The notes beneath the pieces were generated by a model. That model ran no database searches and was not told where the DNA came from. It saw nothing but the letters and a program-made list of their open reading frames with translations. A program made the translations under genes and the position numbers. From JAFDXJ01 sp038257845 (GTDB lineage: Bacteria > Bacteroidota > Bacteroidia > Chitinophagales > Chitinophagaceae), in NCBI GenBank assembly GCA_038257845.1, contig JBBSQL010000028.1, positions 1-39,142 of the forward strand: a DNA stretch of 39,142 nucleotides. The letters are read 5' to 3'. Of this stretch, positions 24,225-32,993 are shown piece after piece. Positions within the stretch are counted from its first letter, which is position 1. Every line of letters begins with the position of its first letter.

Positions 24225-25667
24225 TCATTTGACGATTGAGTTGCTTATTACTACGCTTTCTTTCATCTTATTCAATTCGTCTGAGGTGAATAATTTGCCA
24301 TTGATCATTACAGAATAAATGTTTTTTGTATTCCTTATATCTGTCAATGGATTGCCATTTAATATAACAAAGTCGGCTCTTTTGCCAGCCTCAATGGTTC
24401 CTAATGAGTCCGTCATTTTTAGATATTTAACAGGATTAAGAGTTGCTGTGCGTAAAGCATCAATAGGTGTCATACCGAATTCAACAAATAAAGCCATTTC
24501 ATCATGGAGGCTAAATCCTGGGAAAGCGTATGGGTTATAAGAATCTGTTCCTGCTAATATCGGAACCTTTTCCTGCCATAATATTTTAATAATTATTTTT
24601 TCAATGTCATATCTTTTTCTTTTATTCTGCCAGTCTTGTGAAGTATTTTTTTTAATATCATTTTCTGTTTCTTCTTTCCATTCATCCCTGGCTTCGGGGG
24701 ATAAATACTTAAGTCTTATATCATTTGTAAATGAAGTGTCATTTGAAAAATACCCACCTCTATTGGTCACAACTGTAGGAACTATGTAGGTGTTATTTCT
24801 TTTTAACACCTTTGCAATAGCGCTCATTCTGTTCTCCGAAAAATTATCTAACATAAACTTTTCGCTGCTTCTGGCTTTTTCTATTCTAAGTTTAGGTTCC
24901 ATTCCTGCTTCAAAATTATCTGCATTTATTTTTTTCATTTTCATGGCTGAATCAGGAAAAGAACATGCTTCAATCAGGAAACCGTATAAATGCTCCATAC
25001 TTGCCATTCCTGCTTCTGAAGCTCTTGTCAACCAGACCCTATGTGGTACGTGGCCAACAAACTGAATCTCCCTTTCCTTGCACTTTTTAGAAATGGCTTC
25101 AAATACCTCAGGCTCTAAAAAACTATAGATTTTAATGAAATCAACTTTGGCATTTGCCAGGGAATCTACAAGATGAAAAGCAGTTGTTGTATCTGTCGCA
25201 GAAAGTGAGCCTTCCCAAAAAACTTTCTTTCCATCAATAATATGTCCGGATGCTGTGAAATGAAAAAATGGCATTGTCCCTTTTTGCATTTCGATTCTTA
25301 TACTGTCGATTACTTTCCTGTCTCCCCACATTTCTCTAAATCCAATAATACCATTTGCAAGGAACAAAGGTAATTGCCATTTATATCCTTCATCTTCTTC
25401 TAATACATGAACATGCATGTCCCAAAAACCAGGAATTATATATTTTCCCTTTGAATTTATTACTCTAACTTCTTTCGATAACTTAGTCTTTGAGATAGGT
25501 CTAACTGAAATAATTTTATTCCCCTCAACAATTACTGCATAGTGTTTAAGAAGTTTGTCATTCTGAACATCCACTACAGTTGCATTGTAAAAAATAGTTG
25601 TAATTGTTTGTGTCCGGGCAATCATGCTAAAAACTGTTAGAAAAACGACAGTGATTATTTTTTTCAT
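24225..25667 (-). CDS. Secreted amidohydrolase (imidazolonepropionase/prolidase-like)
   Basis: The 480-residue protein has a signal peptide (about 1-19) and a metal-dependent amidohydrolase TIM barrel. Likely metal ligands are His85 and His87 in 'PGFWDMHVHV', carboxylated Lys179 in 'DFIKIYS', His206 in 'FVGHVPH' and His226 in 'MEHLYGF'. Asp375 in 'LAGTDSYNPY' is the likely catalytic acid. The C-terminal 'LNPVKYL' and 'GTIEAGKRADFVILNGNPL' are typical of the family. Substrates of related exported enzymes include Xaa-Pro and Xaa-Arg dipeptides and other cyclic or linear amides, and the exact one here is unknown. It lies 95 nt after the PIG-L gene at the end of the hydrolase operon. The decayed PIG-L copy starts immediately after its stop codon, so its 3' end is a recombination junction. 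Confidence 0.88.
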   Translation of the reverse strand: MKKIITVVFLTVFSMIARTQTITTIFYNATVVDVQNDKLLKHYAVIVEGNKIISVRPISKTKLSKEVRVINSKGKYIIPGFWDMHVHVLEEDEGYKWQLPLFLANGIIGFREMWGDRKVIDSIRIEMQKGTMPFFHFTASGHIIDGKKVFWEGSLSATDTTTAFHLVDSLANAKVDFIKIYSFLEPEVFEAISKKCKEREIQFVGHVPHRVWLTRASEAGMASMEHLYGFLIEACSFPDSAMKMKKINADNFEAGMEPKLRIEKARSSEKFMLDNFSENRMSAIAKVLKRNNTYIVPTVVTNRGGYFSNDTSFTNDIRLKYLSPEARDEWKEETENDIKKNTSQDWQNKRKRYDIEKIIIKILWQEKVPILAGTDSYNPYAFPGFSLHDEMALFVEFGMTPIDALRTATLNPVKYLKMTDSLGTIEAGKRADFVILNGNPLTDIRNTKNIYSVMINGKLFTSDELNKMKESVVISNSIVK

Positions 25668-25762
25668 ATGTTTAACTTGATAATTTTTGAAACAACATCC
25701 CTATATGATCCAATGTGTTTTTTTTCAATGTCGCTAATTAACAGTTGTTCGCTCCAAGTAAT

Positions 25763-26569
25763 TTACTTTACCAATAAATCAGTTCTTTGTTTTTCATCTA
25801 TCAGAAACCGCCTGAAATAAAAAGTGAAAGAACTGTCTTTTAATTCTGCATCTATCCAGTTTTTTACATCCTGTTCAGTTAACTGGCTTTTAAAGCAGCT
25901 TAAAGATTCAAATAATTTCTTCCTGTCTTCTTCATTATATTTTATCCGGACGTTTAAATATTTTTTATCTACATAGTTCAGGGATGCCAAGTTACCCTGT
26001 GGAATGCTGACCAGCTTTTCTTTTAACCAGCCAATATAATACAATGGATATTTTTCATACCATCCTTCACGCAGGATTACTTCAGTTGTCATATCAGATA
26101 TTCCCCTGTGGTCGGGGTGGCCTGTATCTCCGTCAGGTCCAAAAGTGATGATTAGATCCGGGTTGATTTCCTGGATGACTTTTTTTAATTTTTCTTTTAA
26201 TGCAACAGTCTGATCAAAATATTCGCCGATTCCATCTACCATTCCAAAACCATCATGAAACCCTAAAAAAATGGGCGGTTCTATGCCTAATATTTTACAA
26301 CTGCAAATGGATTCTTTTTTACGCACTTGCACAAGGGTATCTCCTGCCGGAATGCCCGCAAATTCCTCCACGCCATACCGGCCATCGGCTGCAATCACTA
26401 AATATACTTTGTTTTGTTCACTGGCATATTTTGCCAGGACTTGTCCTACTGCAGCCTCATCATCCGGATGTGCAAGGACTGCCATAATTATTTTCGATTT
26501 TTTTTGTTGGTTGCATGAAAGCAGGATTAAAAGGCAAAGAAATAGAATTTTAAATTTTGTTGTTGCCAT
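25763..26569 (-). CDS. PIG-L/LmbE-family deacetylase, lipoprotein
   Basis: The 268-residue lipoprotein has a signal peptide with lipobox 'LLSC' (Cys19). The family zinc motif follows, 'AHPDDE' at residues 33-38 (His34, Asp36, Asp37), and the third ligand is in 'HPDHRG' (His151, His154). PIG-L enzymes remove acetyl groups from N-acetylglucosamine-type amides, so an exported form probably acts on glycans or glycoconjugates in the periplasm. A second member, with a signal peptide but no lipobox, is encoded at 37364-38131. A broken copy of this gene's 3' end lies at 24021-24224. It sits inside a same-strand row of exported hydrolases, 94-95 nt from each neighbour. Confidence 0.92.
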   Translation of the reverse strand: MATTKFKILFLCLLILLSCNQQKKSKIIMAVLAHPDDEAAVGQVLAKYASEQNKVYLVIAADGRYGVEEFAGIPAGDTLVQVRKKESICSCKILGIEPPIFLGFHDGFGMVDGIGEYFDQTVALKEKLKKVIQEINPDLIITFGPDGDTGHPDHRGISDMTTEVILREGWYEKYPLYYIGWLKEKLVSIPQGNLASLNYVDKKYLNVRIKYNEEDRKKLFESLSCFKSQLTEQDVKNWIDAELKDSSFTFYFRRFLIDEKQRTDLLVK

Positions 26570-26663
26570 GGTTTGATGTTGAAAGTTTTGATTGAAAGAT
26601 TGTTGAATTATTATTTTAATTTTATTTTTTAAATAAGTTTTGCTGTGAAATTTATTTTAATAG

Positions 26664-28163
26664 TTAATGCTTGAATTCAGATAAGGCCAGATATAAATTG
26701 CTATACTTAATTTTTATTTTAGAAAGCTCGCTCACGCATTTTGTATCAGGTGTTTGAGCAGGATGTGAAAAAAAGTTATTAGCTACGTTTCGAATGCAAT
26801 CATCCGCATTGATGGCCGCATGCGATGCTGCAGGAACAATAATAAAAGTAGAGTTTAATAAAGTTTTGGCCGTGATTGCTCCAAAATAAGGTGGGCAAAC
26901 CGGGTCAAATTCTCCTGACAAAATTAAAGCCGGGATATTACTTGTCACAGGCTGAAACATTTCAGGAGCGGCACTTCCCGGTTGCCATACATCACAAAGG
27001 GCTCCCTCAAAATCTATATAGTACGATGAGAAATCAGGATAATTAGCAAGTAAAGACGCTTTGCTATCGCCAAAGGTTTTTGGTCTTGATTCATAACATG
27101 ATATTGCATTACTCTGTGGTTCAGAAAATTTACCAAAAGAATTTGGATCATTAAATGCCTCCACCCATTTAGATAGTATAGAATCATTGCCATTTCCAAC
27201 TTCATGAATGGCCAGTGGAACGAAAGGAATAGATTTCGGATTGAGCATTGCTGTCCAGATACTCCAGGCAAAATCATAGCCGTAATAATCATACTCCGAT
27301 GTATCCTTCCCTGTTTTTATTTTGACAGGATTTTTATTCAATCTTTCTACAGCATTTACAAAATCGGTTCTGAACGAAGGGAAGTGTGAAAAAGCAACAG
27401 GATCATGTGCTATATAATTCTCAAGTACTTTAAAACAAGTATCAAATGGCCGGACAAAATCAAGCCAGGGTGCATTTGGTGGAAATGGAGAATCAAGAAT
27501 AATGCTATTGATTTGCTTACCATGATTACGCATAAGATTTAACCCAACTGTGGTTCCATAAGAAACGCTATAAATATTCCAATTGGCAATTTGCAACGAT
27601 TCACGTATTGATTCCACATCATTCGCAAGTTGAACAGAATTAAAAGTTGCAATGTCTATACCGTTTAATAAAAGCTCGCTCCGGCATTTTCTATACAAAG
27701 AAATTTTATACGATTCCTGCTCAGCTTCTGAGGAATTATTTTTTGCAAATTGATAAATAGAATCATTGATATCTGGGCAAAGCGCGGGTTCTGAAAAGCC
27801 GGTTCCCCTGTAATCAAAAAAAATAATTGCCCTTTTTTCTCTGATGAGTTTCCAGGTTTTCGATTTTAAATAACGAGGTACATTTTCCAGTGTGGCAATA
27901 CCCGGCCCACCGTGCAGATATAATAATGGTGGTTCATTGGATTCTTTTAAAGAAGGTGTAATCGCTGTTGCTAAATAGAACTTTCCTTTTGAAGGATCAG
28001 CAGTTTTTTTTAATACGGGTATTAAGTAACAAGAAATCTGGTTGCTGTCTGCCCACAAAGAATCCAGCCCTATTTTTGAACATGGGCATTTAAAACTGTC
28101 TTGCTGGCAGAAACAACATGTTGAAATAAAAAGAAAACAAAGGGATAAAAATGAATTTCTCAT
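26664..28163 (-). CDS. Secreted alpha/beta hydrolase (TAP-like peptidase/esterase)
   Basis: The 499-residue protein has a signal peptide (about 1-19) and an alpha/beta hydrolase fold of the tripeptidyl-aminopeptidase (TAP) or proline-iminopeptidase type. It shows the oxyanion motif 'LHGGPG' (83-88), 'FFDYRGTGFS', nucleophile Ser201 in 'YSVSYGTTVGL', an acid Asp in 'SGEFDPVCPP' and the base His in 'PAASHAAI', followed by a TAP C-terminal region. Members cleave N-terminal residues from short peptides or act on esters. It is a paralog of the 31250-32683 product with low similarity outside the motifs, so the duplication is old. It is followed by the PIG-L gene and preceded by the DUF418 gene on the same strand. 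Confidence 0.88.
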   Translation of the reverse strand: MRNSFLSLCFLFISTCCFCQQDSFKCPCSKIGLDSLWADSNQISCYLIPVLKKTADPSKGKFYLATAITPSLKESNEPPLLYLHGGPGIATLENVPRYLKSKTWKLIREKRAIIFFDYRGTGFSEPALCPDINDSIYQFAKNNSSEAEQESYKISLYRKCRSELLLNGIDIATFNSVQLANDVESIRESLQIANWNIYSVSYGTTVGLNLMRNHGKQINSIILDSPFPPNAPWLDFVRPFDTCFKVLENYIAHDPVAFSHFPSFRTDFVNAVERLNKNPVKIKTGKDTSEYDYYGYDFAWSIWTAMLNPKSIPFVPLAIHEVGNGNDSILSKWVEAFNDPNSFGKFSEPQSNAISCYESRPKTFGDSKASLLANYPDFSSYYIDFEGALCDVWQPGSAAPEMFQPVTSNIPALILSGEFDPVCPPYFGAITAKTLLNSTFIIVPAASHAAINADDCIRNVANNFFSHPAQTPDTKCVSELSKIKIKYSNLYLALSEFKH

Positions 28164-28239
28164 AATGGAAATATTTTTTATAAATGTTTTTGAAAAATAA
28201 TGTATAACAATTTCTTATTGATTTTGTTGAAAAATATAA

Positions 28240-29448
28240 CTAATCCTGAAATATATTTTTTTTAATCGGCATATATTTTCTATAACTCAGCATTCTCCAA
28301 ATCCACTCTGCAGGCCCGAATCGAAAGCGTTTCATCCAGAACCTGCTAAATAATATTTGAACAATAAATAGGATGATGGACAATGGTAATACCCATTGCA
28401 TGTGCATTTTACCCATCATATTTAGTCCGAAACCATAAAAGAAAAAACAATAAAACAAAGTTTGTAATAGATAGTTGGTGAGTGACATCATGCCAACAGA
28501 AGCAAATCCTTTGAATATTTTAAGGCCTTGTTTTTTATGAAAAATAAAAATAAGCGTTGTGCAATAGACCAATGAAAGGCTTAATATGCCTATGTTTGAA
28601 AGTTCGTAATCAATCAATGTAAAAATTTTGCTGTCAAAGCTGCTACCAATTATTTCTACAATAATTTTTTTGGCAAAATACAGTACCGCTATAATAAGGG
28701 CAACCCGGAAAACTTTTTTAAATAATCCAATATATAAAGAAAGCTGCTGCAAAAAACCTGATTTAAAAATATAATACCCGATCAAAAATTTACCAAGGGC
28801 TTCTGCTATATCGCGCAATTGAGACCAGCGTTCTATAAAAAAATAAGAGGTTACTGCATAATTTGATTTTATAATATTTAATAAGTTGCCGGAACGAATA
28901 TTTGTTACATAGTTAGTCAATATTAAATCTACTTTTTCACCTGGCGGCGGCAGTAAAAATATCTTTAAACCCTGAATGACAGGCGTTATAATAAAAAATA
29001 AGAACAAACCCCACCAGAGCAAATTTTTTGTTTTTGTATTTTTAAAGAACAACATACACATTCCGGCCATGGCATATACATTCAGTATTTCACCCCACCA
29101 GAAAGCGATGTGTAAAAAAGCAAAAAGCAATAAAATAATCATGCGGCGCACAAAAAATAAATTCGGATGTTTTACCCTCATAGAAACTCTTTCAATCAGC
29201 ACACCAAAACCATAACCAAAAAGCATGGAAAATATGGTGATGAATTTTCCATCAATAAAAAAGCTTACGAAATGATCTGTTATTTTATCAGCAGGGGTAC
29301 TGGTTAATAAGGCAATTTGTTTTTCAGGCAAAGCAAAATTTATAAAACCGGCCAGGTTGGCTATCAATACGCCGAACAAAGCAAAGCCCCTGATAATATC
29401 AATGATAACAATCCTGTTTTTCTGGTCAATGGGTAGTGCAGTGTTCAT
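28240..29448 (-). CDS. DUF418-domain membrane protein (YeiB-like)
   Basis: The 402-residue protein has about ten membrane segments. It starts with the family pattern 'IIDIIRGFALFGVLIANLAGF' (split here, residues 15-35), contains 'FSMLFGYGFGVLIER', and has the DUF418 C-terminal half with 'SVGMMSLTNYLLQT' and 'FRFGPAEWIWR'. Proteins of this type are distantly related to membrane acyltransferases, but their function is unknown. The gene lies in the hydrolase operon, 27 nt after the NTF2-like gene, and may serve transport or modification of the hydrolases' products. Confidence 0.9.
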   Translation of the reverse strand: MNTALPIDQKNRIVIIDIIRGFALFGVLIANLAGFINFALPEKQIALLTSTPADKITDHFVSFFIDGKFITIFSMLFGYGFGVLIERVSMRVKHPNLFFVRRMIILLLFAFLHIAFWWGEILNVYAMAGMCMLFFKNTKTKNLLWWGLFLFFIITPVIQGLKIFLLPPPGEKVDLILTNYVTNIRSGNLLNIIKSNYAVTSYFFIERWSQLRDIAEALGKFLIGYYIFKSGFLQQLSLYIGLFKKVFRVALIIAVLYFAKKIIVEIIGSSFDSKIFTLIDYELSNIGILSLSLVYCTTLIFIFHKKQGLKIFKGFASVGMMSLTNYLLQTLFYCFFFYGFGLNMMGKMHMQWVLPLSIILFIVQILFSRFWMKRFRFGPAEWIWRMLSYRKYMPIKKNIFQD

Positions 29449-29475
29449 GTTGGTTGTGTTTGTATAAGAAATATT

Positions 29476-29943
29476 TTATTCTGTTATAGGAATTCCCTGC
29501 GATGAAACAGCTTTCCATTCGCCGTTTCGTTTTATCCATACATCATAAAATCTTGTTTTACGATCGCGGATGACGCTTTTGTTTTTTCCATAAGTATGCA
29601 CGGTTAAAATTATTACAGCACAATTTTCATAGATGTTTACAACTGTGTTTTCAAAATTGAAAGAATCAATAATGATAGAATCTTTCAGCCTTTGGCTGAT
29701 ATTGCTGTACATGCTTTGCAGGCATTGCTGTTTGTTGTGTACGCCTTCATCCGAGATACTTATAAATGTCGGATCCATTAGGGAGGAAAGATAAGCTGTA
29801 TCTAATGCGAATTCTGCTATTAGCCATTTTTTTTCCAGGGAAAGCAAGTGAGTGGCTGATTGGTTTACTGATGCCTGTATTTGACTTTGTGATAAAGAAA
29901 TATTGCAAATACATATTAGCAATAATGGCAAAAAATATTTCAT
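29476..29943 (-). CDS. Secreted NTF2-like (DUF4440/SnoaL-type) protein
   Basis: The 155-residue protein has a signal peptide (about 1-19) followed by a small NTF2-like fold. It shows 'LLSLEKKWLIAEFALDTAYL', 'DPTFISISDEG', 'NCAVIILTVHT' and 'TRFYDVWIKRNGEWKAVSSQ'. The family forms a cone-shaped pocket and has diverse enzymatic or binding roles. None can be chosen here. It is packed between the deiminase gene (22 nt upstream) and the DUF418 gene (27 nt downstream), so it is in their operon. Confidence 0.82.
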   Translation of the reverse strand: MKYFLPLLLICICNISLSQSQIQASVNQSATHLLSLEKKWLIAEFALDTAYLSSLMDPTFISISDEGVHNKQQCLQSMYSNISQRLKDSIIIDSFNFENTVVNIYENCAVIILTVHTYGKNKSVIRDRKTRFYDVWIKRNGEWKAVSSQGIPITE

Positions 29944-29965
29944 ACTTATGTTTAATTGTGATTAT

Positions 29966-31222
29966 TTATTTCGGTACCTGCATACTCCAGCAATGAAGTC
30001 CTCCGCCATTGTGATTGGTTTCAGTTGTATTTATTTGATATATTTTTTTACCAGGAAAATATTGCTGCAATATTTGTTTTGCTTTTTCATCTTTTGCTTT
30101 CGAAGCCATTGTTTGCCCTTCAGACCAGTATTTGGCTTCAAACACAGTTTTATTGGTAATAAAAAAATTCAGGTAGCTGCTTGAGGGTACAAAGTGTACC
30201 GTGTCTCCAATTGAAAAGTTTTTTTGTTCAGCAAGTATTCTGCGTGAAAGAAATTTTATTTCGTGAATGATGCTTGTTGTATCCAGCGCAAAAGTCATAT
30301 AATTGTTATCAGGTACCGGCATTTTAATAATCGTAAATGGTTTGCCATCCTGGTCGGTAGCATTTTTGAGAATTTCATAATTTACTTTCATTCTTTCCAG
30401 GTTAATCTTTTTAACTGGATCACTTGCTGCTTCGGCTGAATCGGGATAAGAAATTAAGATGGTGCTGTCATTTACGAAACGGCAAAACTCATCAATATGT
30501 CCTCGTACACCCATACCAAAATAATTTTCTGCTATCAACGTTCCCCAACCGAAGGGATCTTCTGCTGCGCCTTCTTTTAGCCAGATTATTTTTTTTGCAT
30601 TTAAAACTTTTTTCAACTCCATTTCCTGTTGTTCTTTGGTCATGCCCGGATTGCGTTGCATGTTCACTGATTCGACCTGTAAAATTGTTCCTTTTCCATT
30701 TGTTTCAATAGCACCACCTTCATTAACCATTGCCGAAGAAACCATTGTATATGGAAATGCTGCCATATGAGCTACCCTATAAGCTTCCCTATTTTTTTCC
30801 TCTTTTTCTATTTGTTTTTTAAATTCATTTGTAAAATACCAGCCGTAAGCATTCCAGGCAAAATTCACCATTTGCTTTTCTCCTTTTTCATTTTTCATAA
30901 ACAACAGCCCGTCACGTTCTGCAAAAGAACTAACATTATCTGAGGTTATTAAGAATTGAATGCTATCTAAAGTAGCACCGGCGTCTGAACATTTCTTTTT
31001 ATACACTTCTACTAAGGTATCAACCGCAATGCAATACACTTTTGTTTCTTTACTTAGCTGCGTTACCATTTCAATGGTAGCAGAATCATCAAACCCATTT
31101 ACAATAACTCCTGATTGAGTTTCCCATTCTGCAGGAAGATAAAAATCTGTATTGGTTTTTTGGTTGCACGAATTTAATAGTACAATTATAAATAGGGCAA
31201 GTACACTTTTTAGTATTTTCAT
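29966..31222 (-). CDS. Agmatine deiminase/peptidyl-arginine deiminase family lipoprotein
   Basis: The 418-residue protein has a lipoprotein signal ('LLNSC', Cys19) and the Porphyromonas-type PAD fold (PF04371). It shows 'VNEGGAIETNGKGT' (166-179), 'GVRGHIDEFCRF' with His242, Asp244 and Glu245, and the catalytic Cys411 near the C-terminus in 'GGGLHCWSMQ'. The family hydrolyses guanidino groups of agmatine or of free or peptidyl arginine, giving citrulline-type products and ammonia. A membrane-anchored form facing the periplasm could act on peptides released by neighbouring peptidases. It is tightly spaced with its neighbours (27 and 22 nt) in one operon. The signature residues are all present, but the substrate is not known. 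Confidence 0.9.
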   Translation of the reverse strand: MKILKSVLALFIIVLLNSCNQKTNTDFYLPAEWETQSGVIVNGFDDSATIEMVTQLSKETKVYCIAVDTLVEVYKKKCSDAGATLDSIQFLITSDNVSSFAERDGLLFMKNEKGEKQMVNFAWNAYGWYFTNEFKKQIEKEEKNREAYRVAHMAAFPYTMVSSAMVNEGGAIETNGKGTILQVESVNMQRNPGMTKEQQEMELKKVLNAKKIIWLKEGAAEDPFGWGTLIAENYFGMGVRGHIDEFCRFVNDSTILISYPDSAEAASDPVKKINLERMKVNYEILKNATDQDGKPFTIIKMPVPDNNYMTFALDTTSIIHEIKFLSRRILAEQKNFSIGDTVHFVPSSSYLNFFITNKTVFEAKYWSEGQTMASKAKDEKAKQILQQYFPGKKIYQINTTETNHNGGGLHCWSMQVPK

Positions 31223-31249
31223 CTTTGTTTGTTTTTGTTTTACTGAATA

Positions 31250-32683
31250 TTATTTATATGCAGGCGGCTTCATTTCATTTACACAACCTGTTTTAAAATT
31301 TTGTTTATTACCATTTGTTATAAAATCAACTACCATATTATCAAAACAATCTTCATTGCTCAAGCCGTCAAACAAATGCGACATGTACGGTATTACCACG
31401 AATGTACTGTTGGGTAAAGTTTTTGCAATTTCTTTTGCCCATGATGTGGGCGTAACAGGATCGAATGAACCGGAAATAATCAATGTGGGTACAGTCGATT
31501 TTACGGGTTGTAAAAAATCTGGTGGTAATATTCCTTTAGTCCAGTTTGCGCAAGCCTTCAATTGCTGCTGTACACGATAGTCGCTCATAAATGTTTGTTG
31601 CGTCTCCAAAGAAATTTCAGATGGTTTTATAAATGGTACATCCTCTGTACAGGTAACGCATAAATAAAAACCTTCTGCAATAAAATCATCAAAGGTTTTT
31701 GCTGCAGGGAATAAATCAATAAAAGGCTGCAGGTTGCCACTGTATGACTGGTGCACGATGTATGGAATGGCGTGTATGCCTGCGGGTGTGTACATTAGCG
31801 AACGGATTTTGGTTTGAAATGCGTTCCACGAAATGATTACATGCTCTTCAGTTCCTGCACTGTCTTTAAAAACATATTCAGCAGGTTTTAATTTTAACCG
31901 TTCCATTAAACTGATAAACTCACTGCTGATGCCAGGATAATTTTCATTGCAACTGCTGTCTTCTTTACAATCCTCCCAAATTTTTTCCAATGCCTGCTGT
32001 GCAAATTTTGCATGGTACAAAGGCATGCGTGCATACGTGGGAACTGGCGACCATAATACAGCAGAAACCAATACTTGCGGATACATTCGCATATATTGCA
32101 AAGCCACCCTTGTTCCATAAGAGATTCCGTACACAGTTATTTTTTTATAGCCAAGCCATTCCCTTATTTCTTCGAGGTCCTGCACAACGTTCGTGGTGTT
32201 ATACTGTTTCAAATCATTTTCTTTTGAAAGTAATTCGTAACATGCTTTTACTTTTTCTACCGGGTACATATCATCTAATTCCTCCTGGATGCTTTCTTTT
32301 TGTTGTAGCGAAGGACAATGCAAAGGATTAGATTTTCCTGTGCCTCTTACATCAACCAGCACCACGTCATTATTTTGGCGGTATGGATTTTTTTTATCAG
32401 CATAAAAAGGAGCACCGCTGGAAACGGCCAGGCCCGGGCCGCCTTCAATCATGAATATTGGTGGCCTGTTTGTTTTGTTTATTGATGGAATAACGATGAT
32501 ATACAGGCTAATTTTTTTACCGCTATTGGTAATGTGATTTTCAAATACTTGGTGATAACCTTCATATACACTGTCACGCATACCGGGCAATAGTTTGCAG
32601 GAAAGCAATGATGATAATTTAATTTGTTGCGCAAAACAGTTGGCGGATATAAATATGAAAAGCGCTGATAAAATATATTTCAT
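31250..32683 (-). CDS. Secreted alpha/beta hydrolase (TAP-like), second copy
   Basis: The 477-residue protein has a signal peptide (about 1-18), 'MIEGGPGLAV' (oxyanion, 78-87), 'LVDVRGTGKS', nucleophile Ser188 in 'VYGISYGTRVAL', an acid Asp in 'SGSFDPVTP', a base His in 'PYMSHLFDG', and a TAP-type C-terminal cap with the cysteine pattern usual for secreted members. It probably removes terminal residues from peptides or hydrolyses esters. It starts the downstream operon: about 310 bp with a decayed dipeptidase fragment lie upstream, and the deiminase gene follows after 27 nt. Confidence 0.88.
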   Translation of the reverse strand: MKYILSALFIFISANCFAQQIKLSSLLSCKLLPGMRDSVYEGYHQVFENHITNSGKKISLYIIVIPSINKTNRPPIFMIEGGPGLAVSSGAPFYADKKNPYRQNNDVVLVDVRGTGKSNPLHCPSLQQKESIQEELDDMYPVEKVKACYELLSKENDLKQYNTTNVVQDLEEIREWLGYKKITVYGISYGTRVALQYMRMYPQVLVSAVLWSPVPTYARMPLYHAKFAQQALEKIWEDCKEDSSCNENYPGISSEFISLMERLKLKPAEYVFKDSAGTEEHVIISWNAFQTKIRSLMYTPAGIHAIPYIVHQSYSGNLQPFIDLFPAAKTFDDFIAEGFYLCVTCTEDVPFIKPSEISLETQQTFMSDYRVQQQLKACANWTKGILPPDFLQPVKSTVPTLIISGSFDPVTPTSWAKEIAKTLPNSTFVVIPYMSHLFDGLSNEDCFDNMVVDFITNGNKQNFKTGCVNEMKPPAYK

Positions 32684-32993
32684 AAATAAATTTTGTTATA
32701 GCCTTATCATCCTATTTGCTTTTTACCGCAACAACTTTTTGTTGCTGCTGCCATGAAAATATGCAGCACAAGTGAGTGACACAACGAAGATGCCATGAAA
32801 ACCTACAGCCGGTTACAAAAAATCTTCTCATTTCATTTCTGTTGCAACATTTTTGCTTTCTACTCCACTTCATCAAACACACTTAAAAAGTTTTCACTGG
32901 TGATTTTTTTTAATTTTGATTCAGTCCAACCTCAATTGCAATCCAAAAGTTAATGTGAGGTGTATTGAAATTGTTAGTTATTTGCTTACAGTT
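32684..32993. other. Operon-boundary intergenic region with gene remnant and short repeats
   Basis: This 310-bp gap between the S9 peptidase and the alpha/beta hydrolase contains a GC-poor hairpin (32728-32734 with 32739-32745), an 11-bp direct repeat TGCCATGAAAA (32749-32759 and 32791-32801), and a dipeptidase remnant (32833-32940). A promoter for the downstream operon is expected here, but I could not identify one. Confidence 0.5.
32833..32940 (-). pseudogene. C-terminal remnant of an M19 dipeptidase gene
   Basis: On the minus strand this reads 'GWTESKLKKITSENFLSVFD' and onward, followed by a stop and 'KAKMLQQ'. It matches 'GWTEKELSKVTGENYLHVFE' and 'RAKILQNQ' at the end of the intact dipeptidase encoded at 36097-37332. 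Two in-frame stops and a frame loss near 32931 show decay. The DNA is much more diverged (about 70% by eye) than the PIG-L remnant, so the duplication is older. Confidence 0.75.
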
